A DNA stretch of 64,000 nt, taken from Beaufortia kweichowensis. Taxonomy: Eukaryota > Chordata > Actinopteri > Cypriniformes > Gastromyzontidae. Of this stretch, positions 1-12,337 are shown piece by piece. A model generated the notes under the pieces. It was not told the DNA's origin and did not search any database. It saw nothing but the letters and a program-made list of their open reading frames with translations. The stretch lies in assembly GCA_019155185.1 (NCBI GenBank), contig CM032797.1, positions 14,463,659-14,527,658 of the forward strand, written 5' to 3'. How positions within the stretch are numbered: position 1 is the first letter of the stretch; each line of letters opens with the position of its first letter. The position numbers were made by a program, and so were the translations under genes.

Positions 1-3000
1 TGTTTGTCTGGAGGATTCTCCGCAAATGGCCCATCAGTGCACATTCATCTGTCTTCAGTTTAACACCCATGCCTATTGTTTTCTGTGATGAATTCTGTGA
101 TGAACACAAGACTAGCACATTTTCCTTCTTTTCTATAGAGTGCTCTTAATTTGCTGTAAGATATAAAACACCAAATGGTAAAAACTTATTTTCTACCTTC
201 TGATGTAGCAGGTTCTATTATGAGGTTCTTACCATGTGCTTAAGCAAAGCAAAACTTTGGCTTTCAGGTTAATTCAAGATGATTTGTTTTTACAAAATTA
301 CTTGTTTTGTAGTTGGCCATCAGAAAAAGTGATGCCCAGTACATTTTTCTGTGATTATCAGCATTGTTCCACATTATTAACTTCCCTACAGTGTGTTTAT
401 TTTCTTTCCCTCTCCTTTGCAAGGCAGAAAAATATTACTTTCCCTCCAGCTAGCGGTGAAACATAAATCTGATATAACAAGTTAAGTTTCACTGTCTGGA
501 AGCAGGCTGAAATATACACGTCCTAAACATTACATGTTCTGCTTAATTTCACACAGGTGCGTTCAAATAAAATTATTAAACATCATGACTTTAATACAAA
601 TAAATTATAAATTAAATGATATGAGATCTGTGCAAGGCAAAAATTTGACATTGTGAATGTGAAAATTTGCAATCACTGCTCAATGTCTGTGAGCCAATCT
701 TATAAGCCCTAATTACCATGTGACAATATCATCTATCATGTTATCAAAACTCTTCTGGCACTGGTACAACATCACTTATTATGTAACGAAGTATTTGCAA
801 ATTGTATGTACAGTATAACAGAAAACATCTAAAATACACTTTTTGGTTCCAGATGTTATATTTACAGCAGGAATTTTCTGGGTCATGCTAAACAGCCAAA
901 CCTTGACCTGTTAAATCTGTGCTGCATTATTGTGGAGAAGATGCATAAAAACACACGCTGCTTTGATATGAAAGATCATGCATCAGTTTGGGACGGGTCA
1001 GTTGTAACGTGAGGACAGTAGCTGATGGGCACTGCAGAGTTCAGATGCAGCTGTGGAGATTTGACCCAGCCTGAAGACGAGGTGCACAGCACTGGTCATA
1101 AAAAGCCAGCTGTGGAAACACAGACCTGGTGCAGATCTGCAGAGCACATTCAGGTTGCAGGTGTTCAGCAGTCAGGAGAGCATCGGTCTGTTTTTCTGAA
1201 GCTTGGACTGTTTGAAGGGCATCCAACCATTTAAAGGCTCTCTGTAGCAGTGGTGGATGGGGATAGTCATGGAAAATGTTTATGACGAGCAGATGATCGG
1301 CCTTTGGCGAAGCTCATAGAGCAGAGGGCAACCTGACAAAATTCAGTTAGATGCAGTAAAGATCAGATCTACTGTGCAGTCTAAAGCGACAGTCAAAGTG
1401 TTTCCTGATGTGAATAATTAGTCACAGCTGCTATAAAAGATTGAATTTCACACAGGCATCCGAATTTGTGAATAACCTCATTATAAAATATTGTACAATG
1501 AAAATCACAGTGTAAACAGTTAAATTATTCTTAGGGTTAGACGGCAGAATTGATTTCTCTCTGTAGGAATATGTTTATTTGTGTTCATCAGAGTCGTTAA
1601 ACTTCCATTGTCTCTTCCAGTTGAATTGTTTGCTCAGCTAAACCAAAGTAAAAGATCCATGTTAACGGCACAATAAGGAATGAAAAATGAATATGAAGTG
1701 TCTTGTTAGCAAGACTGCAGCTTTCTCACATAACGCCTTCTGTCTCTTGTGAAACTGTTTATAACATCTAACAGATCATCCGCAGGGTAGTGTTGCTTAC
1801 TCAGCTGTCCTCGTATTCCTTCAAACCAACACTTTACCTGCCTCATTTTTCATTGCATTAAAATGTTCTGGTGAAATAATGAAGAGAATGTGTATTGTTG
1901 CTACTGAGTTTTGCGTCTCCACTAACCTGTGATACATGATATAATCAAGGACTGCAATATTATAATTCATATGTATAATTCATAAAGAAAGTGCCCAATC
2001 ATGTTCGCATAACAGACTCAAATTTAGCAACTCCTGAGTCTGGAAAACCTCGCAGAGCATCTGGAGCCTTTTTTACAGCTTTCATATGGAGATTGTTCAC
2101 TAACAATAGAATCTGTGTTTGTGTGTGAGCCATCATATTGCTTGCTTGTGTGGTTGTGAAAGGCTGGTGTTCGCATTACCTGAATTTACTTTGCAAGTTT
2201 AATTTCCTGTTTGACCAGCGCTGTGTTTAGATAGAGCAGGTGCTGATGTTTGTGTTGTTGTAACTCATTCGTTCTGTTCCAATATGATAACTGTCCAAAA
2301 ACAAAGAGGGTTAAGCTACACTTCAAAGCCTTACTTTTTGTCTTTCTGCTGCACTTCTTATTTCTTTTTAGTAGTGTATTTGTCTGAATGATAATAGAGA
2401 GAAGTGACTCGTGCCTGTATTTTTGTTTGAGAAAGATATTTGAAATGTTTTTTATTGTATTTAAGTCAGCCATCTTGCTATTTGCTCTTGATCCTTAATA
2501 AGAAAATTGCTTTCTATGCGCAATGCAATTCTCTATCACATTCTCTCAAAGATATTATATATTATAATTTATAAAATGGTTAGCTATTTTTTCCAGCGGA
2601 AGGAAGACTTTTAGTGATTTTTTTCTATTAAAGTTACATGAATACATTTTTAAGCTTTAAAATGTGTATATATACCGGCAAGTATCGCTTATGTAACTCA
2701 AGCAACCTTTTTTACTATATCTGTATTTCAGCTTCCAGTTTCTGTCAAGCATACTGATATTGTTGAAGATGGATGAAATTGCGATAAAGGGCTATCTTTA
2801 CATATGAAAAAGAGGAGCAGTAAACTGTTGGTCAAATGATTTGTATATAATTCGTAATGTCCTTCCATAGATGACTAAGTGTTATTGCAGAGAGCATGAA
2901 TTATAAGAAGTTCTCTATGTCACCAATCCCTTGGAAGACAGTCATTTTTAACTGCTTAATAAATCTTCACAACCATAACAATATAAATATTAAGCACATG

Positions 3001-3942
3001 AGTCTGATGAATGAAGCCTGGCTAAATGAATCCTTAAAATGTATTACATTATTTAAGGAGGTGAAAAATGTCTATGGTGGTTTGGATTGATTAAATGAAG
3101 CATGCAGTCCGTTTGACTAGTAGAAACAGGCAATAGTTATACCATGTATTGTAGATAACAGATAAAGGATCTGTGGGAGTGAATCAGGCTGGTTGGAGTC
3201 CAAGTAGATCTGCTTGGACAGCTGTGTAGGTGTAAACTTACTGTTAAAGATACTTTTTAAAACCTTGATCATTACTGGTAGAGTCACAGTCACAAGCTAA
3301 GAATTTGCTACTACACAGACTTTTGAAAGAAAAACCCACAAGCAATATAATATATATTTATTGCATACTTTTGTAGCAATTCAGACCTAAAGTAATATAT
3401 GCATTTTCATCATCTCTTGTTCCCCCAAATTTTATATAGGCCAATACAAGACCTATCAACAGTATGTTTCTCTTAAAGTGGTACAGAATTAGACTTTTGC
3501 TCCTGCCCCACTCTTTGCTGTCACCACATGTGTGTTCGTGTTTACATATTCTCAGTAAGCGATAATAAAAGGGATAAAGTTTCATGCATATAATCACTGT
3601 TCTCTTTTTAAGGTGAATCAACCTCTGTTCCCACAGCAACTACAATGTGCTGCAGCTAGTGTTACTATGGAGACCGTATTGAGATCATCAGGATTTACCA
3701 AAGAATAGAAGGCAATTAAAACAAAGAATGAGTCAAAAATAGAGGGGGAAAGGAGAGAGAAAAAGATCAAATTAGCTTCTTCAAACAGGGTGCGCTTTTC
3801 TGACTGCTAGCTTTGATGTCTGTATCTGGTTTGGCAGGCATCATGGGTATTAACTGCTGTCTCATTCTGTGTCAGCTAATTCAGCCAATCAAAAGGCCTA
3901 AATACTTTTTTAAAATAAAATATAAATGTAATTAACATACAC

Positions 3943-3943
<1 letters not shown>

Positions 3944-4012
<69 letters not shown>

Positions 4013-4050
4013 TGTATATATAACATACACATTATATATATATATATTTA
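3944..4050. repeat. TA dinucleotide microsatellite
   Basis: An uninterrupted TA run occupies 3944-4010. A short GGTGTATATATAACATACAC break follows, then a second TA tract to about 4050. It is a simple repeat, probably length-variable between individuals. Confidence 0.95.
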
Positions 4051-5459
4051 TAATATAATATAAATGTCAGTTTAATCTATACATGTGAATGTGTTTAGTT
4101 TCCACAATTTTGTAAATTGCCTGAGAGAACATGTTTTCCATCTAATTCTGACTGTTTATATTCAGTTTGCTGCAGACATTCTTTGTTTACAATGTGGTAA
4201 AGCTTTACCTCATAAGCATACCTAAAGACTTTTGTGATGTTGGCAGCAATCAGCTTCAGCATAATTAGACACCTTCATCTAAACATTTCCACCTTCCATT
4301 TGAAAGCTGCTGTTAAAGAACCAATTTTCTTCTCATCTGTTATTCTTAGCAAGAAATCCCCAAGCAATGCAAGTCTCACATCAGACTATAGTAAATGCAT
4401 TTATACTCAGAATGGAGCATTCTAAATGATAATATTATTTAATTATATTACCATATTGACTCTCTTTTATTTAAAACTTCTCTGGTCTATCTAGTAGGTT
4501 TTAATTACATGTATTTATTTACATGTACATATTCATAAAGCACTGTAAATGTGGCTGATATGTGTTGATGAAAGGATGGGAGGTATCTTTGCCTTTCCGA
4601 CAGCCTGCCCATTACAGGGTTCCCATTAATTAGCCCTGCTTATGAGCCTTCCATCTCACTTCAATCTGGATGACTCTAGCACCAGATGGTGCTCAGTTTT
4701 ACTGATAGAAGTTTGGCCCTCCCACTGGATGACTGATGTAAAGAAAGTAGCCAATCACAGCAGTCTTGTTAAACTCCCTCTTGGCATCAAGAGAAAAACA
4801 GCACAAATCCAGTTCTTCTCCACAGAGAGATTGCAAGTGACTTAGGCTTAAAGATGATGGCTAAGAATAGAAAAATCAGTAGTCTGAAAAGTGCTGAACT
4901 TTTAAGAACTATAAGATATAGTGTGTTCATATCAGGCATCACTTCATATCAGCACATGCAAAACCTCTTAATCGAATCCATGGCATTGCCATGTACCAGT
5001 GTAACTGAGTTTGCCATTGTTTTCCTGAAAAGGAATTTTTTGCAGCATGATAAAAATGGAAATTGTATTTCAACACTTTACAATGTGAGGAAAATCAGAT
5101 CTTTCTTGTCTGAGTTTCAGCTTCTAATCCAAGCTCTTGTCCTGTCTACAGTCAGTAAATAGCAAACGCCTGATTGTTCCCTCACAATAAGTCACCAAAT
5201 CAATCTCTAAAGCATTTATCCATTCAGTTCCTCTCTAGCTGAATACACTGACAGCTTTTAATCAATGACCACAAAAGCCTCTGAAAAACAACTGAAGATA
5301 AAACTCTTTCATAAGCATTCAGCTAATGCTTAAGTCTAAACTTTCCATTGCTTAACTTTGTTTAATATTGCTAACATTTTATTATTATTGTTGTTTTTCT
5401 TCTATAGCTTCATTACTATTCTTACTTATTGAATTATTGTTGAATGCTCCCTCATTTCT

Positions 5460-5503
5460 AAATCACTTTGGATAAAAGCATCTGCTCAATAGCATAACAA
5501 ATG
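5460..5503 (+). mobile_element. SINE 3' tail fragment
   Basis: The stretch contains 'CACTTTGGATAAAAGCATC' followed by TGCTCAATAGC. This is the conserved 3' tail of the widespread tRNA-derived fish SINE (V-SINE type), normally 'GTCGCTTTGGATAAAAGCGT'. No clear tRNA head remains upstream, so this is a decayed, 5'-truncated copy. Confidence 0.65.
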
Positions 5504-7369
5504 TAAAAGCCTATCTGTAAAAGAGATGGTTGATTATTTTATTCATGAAAGTGCTGGAAAACCACATTCTACCCAGTCACTCACTGAGAGACTAATGAGT
5601 ATAAGAAAGCAACATGTACCTTGTAGATTGAACTGTAATTACCAAGAACCTCATTAGTGCTTCATTTTACAGCATTACAAACAGTCATTAAGAATTTCCA
5701 GAAGCAACATCCTGAAAAGCTTGTACTGCTGTTTCAAGGATGTTACAACCATTCCTGCAGTCAGGAAGACAAACAAAACACTATACTGTTTTCGGACAAG
5801 CTGACCTTAAAAGAAATGACAATCTAGCATTATTTAGTCAGAAGTTATACTGCAAAAAATGTCTTAAACTGTCTATAAAATGCTGCCTGGGTGACATAAT
5901 TAATCAATCATAGTAAGTTTGGCTTCTAATTCTGTTTACAGACAGCAATTCTGGGAGATGTTTTATGAACATTTAATCAAAGGCACAGCACTTTCCTTAA
6001 ATGATTGTAAAAAGAAAATGATAACGGTGCAAAAAATAAGTAGAAACTCTAACGGGTGGGTGGTCAGTGCATGTCACTATTATATTTTTGGCTATAGGAA
6101 AGGATTTGCAATCTCTTTAATGGCTCCACACCCCGTTTAAAGGTCGGTCAGTTTTCCTCTGTGGCATATCTCCTGCTTGCATGCATGCTTGCATGGGTTC
6201 TTCTTGTTCTTCATCACAGGAGGCTTGGCATTAAAACCCTTCAGTGCAAGCCTGCCTTGTACCATCTGAGCAATCAGGGTTATCCCCTAATGATAATGAG
6301 CTGGCTTAGAGGTGGCACTCCTGAGGTGATTCTGTGCCTCAAAGAGAAACAGACCACGGGTGATATCTGACTGTTGCCAATTAGCACCAAGAGCAAAATG
6401 CTCAGTGGAGTTACCTCATGTTGATGGGTGGAAGGGTCTGAAACATAAATGTTATTAAATGGGTGTCTATGGGTTCTTAGTTTAGCATTGCTAAGCACTT
6501 GCTATTATATAGTTTAGGATATTTAATGTGGTTTTTAAAACACAAACTGTAACCTATTTTAAGATATAATTAAGATCTCATTTAAAATGCTTAAATAGAG
6601 TTGGTTTTCATCAGAGAAAAACGTGTGAATTCTCCACATTCTAGATTTTTGTGAGTTCTGACGCTTATGTGAGAAGAGCATGTGGCTTGTTGAAGCAAAG
6701 AGATGAAAAATTATGGAGTGAGGAAAGGTAATTTCCCATTAAGGCATCTGAGGTTTAAGCAAATATATTGTATGTTATTATTAATATTATTATAATTGCT
6801 TAATTATGTCAAATACTCCAAGCAATTCAGAAATCCGCTCATCTTATATTACATGTGACTCTTGAAATCAGAGAGATAGAAACTTAAGGCAGGCGAGAAA
6901 GCATCAAGGCAAGGTTAGAGCCCTAAGGCTCTTTAGCGTGTTTATAGCACAGATTTGATGGACAGAGATTTCCCCCAGTATGCATGAATCACACACATGG
7001 TTGCAGGGGATTTGACATTTGCGCCGGGAAATAAAATAGAAACAGCAAAAGAAAGATTTAAATCCGAGGACCATCAGGTCAGCTCATGATATGAGTGTGA
7101 ATATATGTGTTAAATCCTGCTCCAGTTCTTTGTTGAGCAATAGATCATGTACTACACTCACTAAACATTGCTTGGGGTATGAGACTATGTGTGTAAATAA
7201 ACTAAAAATGTCAAGTATTGAAAACACATATTTTTTTGTAATAGATGTGTGCAATATTATATAATTAATATTGTAATGTTATTTATTTTGATGGTACAAG
7301 GCCTTTATTTTATAAGAGTATGTTTTTGATGTGCAACATTTATCACAGCATGTTCCCCACTTACGTCAC

Positions 7370-7700
7370 TTTTCATCTCCTGGATTTTGCGCGTTTACAA
7401 TAGATGCGGGAAGCGTATTTTCTTGCAAATCCTGTTTATGAATACACAATGGCGGATTATGATTTTGCTGTCGCAAAAAAGGGGCTATTATTTTCGCGCA
7501 ACGATATCATAACCTCATTGACGTGGGCACTCATAATAAATAATGAATGTTGTACCTGATCACGTGGAAACGGCGTCTAAATAATTTAACCCCTGCTTTG
7601 CTAAACGCGTGCTTGTTCCGCTTTGTGCGTGCCCGAGGACGTCGCGCGCAACTGCAGCATCCCTCCCTTTAACGACCTTAATCCCTAACGATGTTTTCTT
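7370..7700 (+). promoter_or_regulatory. slc7a14: Probable slc7a14 promoter, CpG-rich block
   Basis: CpG dinucleotides cluster here (runs such as GACGTCGCGCGCAAC near 7638-7652 and GCGCGTTTAC near 7389) in otherwise CpG-poor sequence. There is a palindromic E-box CACGTG at 7561-7566 and a CRE-like GACGTC. The block lies just upstream of a candidate non-coding first exon that ends in a good splice donor at 7892. The gene assignment is inferred from strand and from the next acceptor being the slc7a14 leader exon; no clear TATA box fixes the start site. Confidence 0.5.
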
Positions 7701-7739
7701 CACCGCCAATGCTGCTTTGACTTAGGCTGTTACTGTATA

Positions 7740-7891
7740 TTGCATGTATATCATTGTACATTTTATAAGACAGAAATGCATCCTGCTTGGATACCATCTG
7801 CTTTTGGATTACGACACCGTATCACTCTGACCTGAGGCGCAGCACACAACACATCAGCATCGGCACAGCTGGACAGTGGGCACCTCTGAAG
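7740..7891 (+). other. slc7a14: Candidate non-coding first exon of slc7a14
   Basis: Sequence downstream of the CpG block ends at a strong donor (CTCTGAAG|GTAAGC; intron begins at 7892). The next good acceptor on this strand that leads into slc7a14 is at 11833. The 5' boundary is a guess because no start-site signal is decisive. It contains no long frame that joins the slc7a14 reading frame, so it would be leader sequence. Confidence 0.45.
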
Positions 7892-8758
7892 GTAAGCCAT
7901 GACCAAACCCAAACACTATGTAAGCCAAAGTGCAAGAGATGTACGTTAGATACTATTTTAATATTTATTATTATTATTATTATTTCTTTATTATTATACA
8001 GTTAAAACCGTGCACGAGCTTCGGAGAGTCACTATGCACAAAGTGTTAACGCGTATGCAAATATACAACAACAGCTTTATCTCATATCGTGTTTCAGAAA
8101 TACTCTGGGATACCTATATATAAAGGTATAAAGAAAATGTTATTGCTTTTAACTTTCTTTATAAAGTGATACTGACTCTTGACGTTAAATTGTCGATTAA
8201 AATCCGCTGCCACTCTGATGCTGACAAACATTTGTGTATATTTATATCTTTATTATACATCAGGTAGTTGTTTTCTCGGGAGGGGCGGAACAGCTATCAT
8301 GCAATAACATGCCCCTTTAATCTCCTCAAAATAACTGTTTGATGACATGGCTTTAAATACGCGATGCCCTCTATTGATTGCGTGTACATATATTTCTGTT
8401 GTAGTTAGAGCTCTAGTGGTTGAAACGAGGTTAATCTCTAATGACATGATGGCAGTTTCTCATGGATGCAGCTTTGTTTATAACCGGCCGTATAAAAACA
8501 GCGGCAGTTTTCCGCTTGTGCTGACCATGGTGCTGAAATACACAAACGCTTGTTTATAGATGAGGAAGGTGCTTTTAATATAACTTTAAAATTATTACCA
8601 AATGAGCATATATTTATCTTGCTTGATCCAAAGAGACATGTAATATGCTGTGGACTGTTTGTCTCTTTTCTATAGCATTGCCTATTGTGCTTTAGAGTCA
8701 AGTAAAAACACTTAAATTAAAATAATCTAATTATTATCATCCTTGTTAGAACTTGCTG

Positions 8759-8780
8759 TAATATATATATATATATATAT
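8759..8780. repeat. TA microsatellite
   Basis: Short uninterrupted TA run in the slc7a14 leader intron. Confidence 0.9.
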
Positions 8781-9659
8781 TGTTAACAGTGTTTTATACA
8801 AATTAAACCAGTCAAGTAAGTTGGTGGAGAAGTAAGGTGATTATAAGAATATCAAGAAGACATATCAAGAAGCTGAACTGATGCACTTGTGGAGGCATTA
8901 GTTTAGAGACACGTGGCCACTCCCTTTAGCTTTCCTTTTGAACTCTGACTCATGAGTTATACATGGGTGTGACTTGCTTTTTATCAACTTGCTGAAACAA
9001 ATCTCCCACCACCATTTTGATGTCACTTGTTCTGTTTGCACACATGATAACACAATTAAAGCCTTTCCATCAATTAGGACCACCTGCAGAACTGCACTGA
9101 TAATGGTAATGAGCAGGAGGCATAACACAGTCTGGGCAGCCAAGAGGAAACTACACATAAATCCCTGCCTGGGTTGGTCTGAGATCCATAAATAGATTGA
9201 TGAAAAGGACATAAATAATGGTTGTCTGGTTATTTTTTGTTTCAATTTCAATTTCAAAGTCAATGGATATATTTGTTGTGTGTATATGATTGTTTCCGTA
9301 AGGCTGATAATATAAATATAGTAACGAGACATCACCCATTGCCTTAGGGGAGTGTTTGTTAATTAACAACCTCTGACCGTGTATGTGTCACTGTTGCCTG
9401 AATACCATATGGTTGCTATGACTAACAGATAAGCATCATCAGGCTGCAGAATGGGCAGAACCCCAAACTGATAGTCTTTGTACCCTGATACTTACTTAGA
9501 GATGTGAATTGTGCTGAGGGGACTAATACATTTGATGGGCTGAAATGATATTAGCCAGAGAGATTCATTCCACTCAGCAGCCAGTTTATGTAACGGTGCA
9601 GTGTAATAGAGGAGGAGGGGAGAGGAGAGCAGGGAAAGAAAGGGAGGAGGTTGCACTAC

Positions 9660-9661
<2 letters not shown>

Positions 9662-9692
<31 letters not shown>
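9662..9692. repeat. CT microsatellite beside a purine-rich block
   Basis: About 15 CT copies. They follow directly on a 50-bp region of almost pure purine on the same strand (about 9607-9652, G- and A-rich), so a polypurine tract is followed by a polypyrimidine tract. Confidence 0.92.
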
Positions 9693-9696
<4 letters not shown>

Positions 9697-11515
9697 AAAG
9701 AAATATTCTTATACAGTGTGAGTCTTGCCGATTACTGGAGCAGTACATGTAGTTCTCCAAACATTTCTGCACACCATCTGCTAGGGCTGATGCTCCTGTG
9801 TGTTTTCCTTATCTTGTACTTTCAGGTTAAAAAGACACACAGGGTACTGCAGATGACTTGTTCTCATGTAAACATTCATGTAAGATGAATTCAGTAAAAG
9901 GGCAGAGGTATTGTATTGTTAAAGCCTGACTATCTATTTGAACGTCAGCAGCTGTATGTAAAATTACAGACCACAGATTATATGATAAGACCATATGACA
10001 ACATGTTGGAACAAAATTAATCTACAGTAAATCAAAATGTACTGATTTTTATCAGGATGTGGAAAGACCAGCCCCAAATATTTATTTAGAAACTTTAGAT
10101 ATATATTTAGAAATTGTAGTTAATACATATAAATATGAATTTTTATTCCTCAAATATTCATTGTTCCATGCGTACTTAGACGTAAACCCTGTTGGTCTAT
10201 CTTAGATCCTGCTGTTTGCTAATAACAGATTATTACTGGCAACAGCTCAATCAATCAAACCTCCTTAACACAAGCCATAAAATACGCCCAATCTCTTTAC
10301 ACACACAATGAACTTACAATGGAAATCAATTCTTTTTACATTGCCTGCAGATAGCAAGACACTCTCCTAAATGACAATCATAGATAATTTAACTTGATGT
10401 CTATCTAGGGGTTTACCTGCTTATTTTTGTAAGGTTTTAGTTTAAAGTCATAATTAACTGGCTCTGAATGGCTGTTTAAATGTATTAGTTTAAAGAATAA
10501 ATGCCACATGCCACTCTGTTTATGCCATTCAATCAAAATGCAGACAATAAGTGATGCTTTATGCTGGTAACTAAAGTTAATTTGTTAAGCCCCCACTCCA
10601 ACATTTACTAAGATAGCAAAAGGTCTTTAAAAGTTATAAATGTTGACTTAACTTTAGGAATAAATTGTGTATTTCTGTTCAGTAAATGATTCAGTTGTTT
10701 TATGTTTTTCTGTCAATGCATAAATACACTTGGAAATCATTTAGAATTATAGGCATAGCTGTGTAAAAGTTTTTTTTATAGCTTTGTTGTGAATGTGTGA
10801 ATTAGGTAATATTAGGTAATATATCAGTTGGCAGTTTCTCAGTAGACCTATTTGTTTATTTTGCACAAAATTAAGACATTTCTGTTGCCGCAGCATATGC
10901 CCCAGGTGCTATAAAATTTATTACATGTTCTTTGTGATTATGGGAAAGCAGACAGAAGCATAACTGGTCTGAGAAAATCATTATTTTGATCAATAACCAT
11001 GTGTCCATGTGTGATGGATAGATCTGTTACTGTCATCCTACAGGCAGTTAGTTAGACACACAGGAAGAATAGAAAGTCCAAATTCTTCAGAGTGACAGGA
11101 TTAATGAGTTAAAAGCTAAAGGGAATTGGTGAAAGAACAGGAAAGGAAGGAAATAGCTATAAAATATAAAAAACATTGTTGGTTGATTGAAATAGGCCTG
11201 TGAGTAACTGTGAGAAAGAAGATTAGAGGATAAAGAATGTCAGAGGAAATATGTCAATAAGAAGAAGGGTGAATAGACTGATTTTGTTTTGAGTCTGTTC
11301 CTGTTTGGCTGCAAACCAGGGCTCATCAGCACATTTGGCTTTCAACATGTAGATATTGATGTTTTCCCGTTCTTTCCTATCAAGAGACCCTCAAGATGGT
11401 ATATCAACAACTTACAAAAACCATTAAAATGAGTTTCATACCAAACTTTATTTTCATGTTTTTCACCTCTTTGAACATGTTATCTAGATCATTCATATTT
11501 TCATTTATGAACTTT

Positions 11516-11592
11516 GCGTGTTTCCTGCGAATCAAACCCATGATATGTGTGCCTGCTAATGCAATGCTTTACCAACTGAGCGACAGGAACAA
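11516..11592 (-). mobile_element. Degraded tRNA-derived SINE head
   Basis: Read on the minus strand this resembles a tRNA: 'GTCGCTCAGTTGGTAAAGCA' corresponds to the D-arm/A-box region, and 'GGGTTTGATTCGCAGGA' to the T-arm/B-box region at nearly normal spacing. Mismatches in the arms and the lack of a clean acceptor stem argue against a working tRNA. AT-rich sequence follows, as in cyprinid SINEs. Confidence 0.6.
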
Positions 11593-11833
11593 TTTATTCT
11601 GATAATTTACCTTGTCAGGATGGACTGGAAGTAAACATAATTATAGCTACCAAAAGGTTTCTGGTGGTTGCTACTGTCATAAACAATTTGGCTTTGTAAA
11701 CATCTGATAATAACATGCCAGTCTTCTTGTCTGTTTCAAATCTAATCATTTTGTATTAAATGATGCAAATGTAAAATATGAGATATTTTATATGGAATAA
11801 ATCTAATAACTCATCATCTCCTTTTGTTCACAG

Positions 11834-12033
11834 CATTGCTTCATCTTCAAGAGCATGTGGAACCCTGTGATAATGATGCTCCAGTGAAGGATAGTGAGAC
11901 TGCAACATCTCAGCATCTTTCTGTGGGACACAGCCCTAAAAACTGCAAGTCCACATTCCAAAGAGATCTTTCATTCTCCACAGACCCTTCACCCCATCTC
12001 TGGAAGGCCTCTGAGCTATAACCAGGCTCCAGA
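11834..12033 (+). other. slc7a14: slc7a14 5' UTR part of the start-codon exon
   Basis: A pyrimidine-rich acceptor (TTTTGTTCACAG) ends at 11833, opening the exon that carries the start codon. The leader contains an upstream ATG at 11855 whose frame closes after ten codons (TGA at 11885-11887). A TAA in the main frame at 12019-12021, five codons before the start, shows translation cannot begin further upstream in that frame. Confidence 0.8.
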
Positions 12034-12337
12034 ATGAGTGGACTCTTAGCCAAACTGGACCCACGACGAGTCCAGTGGGGGGCCACCTGGTATGCCTTCC
12101 AGTCCCGCATCCTACGCACAAAACCGGTGGAGTCTATGCTGGAGAGCACCGGTGGTACTGGAGCTCATGGTACCAAACTGGCCCGTGTACTGTCCACTGT
12201 GGACCTCGTGTCTTTGGGAGTAGGAAGTTGTGTGGGTACGGGCATGTACGTGGTATCTGGACTTGTTGCTAAGGAAATGGCAGGTCCTGGGGTCATTGTG
12301 TCTTTCATCATCGCTGCCGTGGCCTCCATCCTGTCAG
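12034..12337 (+). CDS. slc7a14: slc7a14 coding exon 1
   Basis: Residues 1-101 plus one base. It encodes the cytosolic N-terminus and the first two membrane segments, including the unwound-helix substrate-site motif GVGSCVGTG of APC transporters. The donor is CTGTCAG|GTGAGT. Confidence 0.96.

Larger units (their letters stand above)
1..7350. other. Upstream intergenic region, no gene seen
   Basis: AT-rich non-coding sequence upstream of slc7a14. The open frames here are short, lack recognisable domains and are not flanked by convincing splice sites. Apart from the TA microsatellite near 3.9-4.05 kb and the SINE tail near 5.46 kb, I see nothing definite. It could hold distal regulatory elements for slc7a14, but that is inference from position only. 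Confidence 0.6.
7892..11833 (+). other. slc7a14: slc7a14 leader intron
   Basis: About 3.9 kb between the candidate leader exon and the exon carrying the start codon. It holds a short ATT repeat (7970-7985), TA and CT microsatellites, a purine-rich block next to the CT run, and a degraded SINE on the minus strand. A minus-strand open frame at 8898-9335 is probably chance: it is AT-rich and has no recognisable family. Confidence 0.5.

Noticed and set aside
4854..5162. 102-codon plus-strand frame upstream of slc7a14
   Set aside because: No recognisable domain, no promoter or poly(A) context; lengths near 100 codons are expected by chance here.
8898..9335. 145-codon minus-strand frame in the slc7a14 leader intron
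   Set aside because: AT-rich, no recognisable family and no splice or poly(A) context; expected by chance in a window this size.
11516..11592. tRNA gene on the minus strand
   Set aside because: The A-box and B-box are recognisable, but the arms are mismatched, no proper acceptor stem pairs, and an AT-rich SINE body follows.
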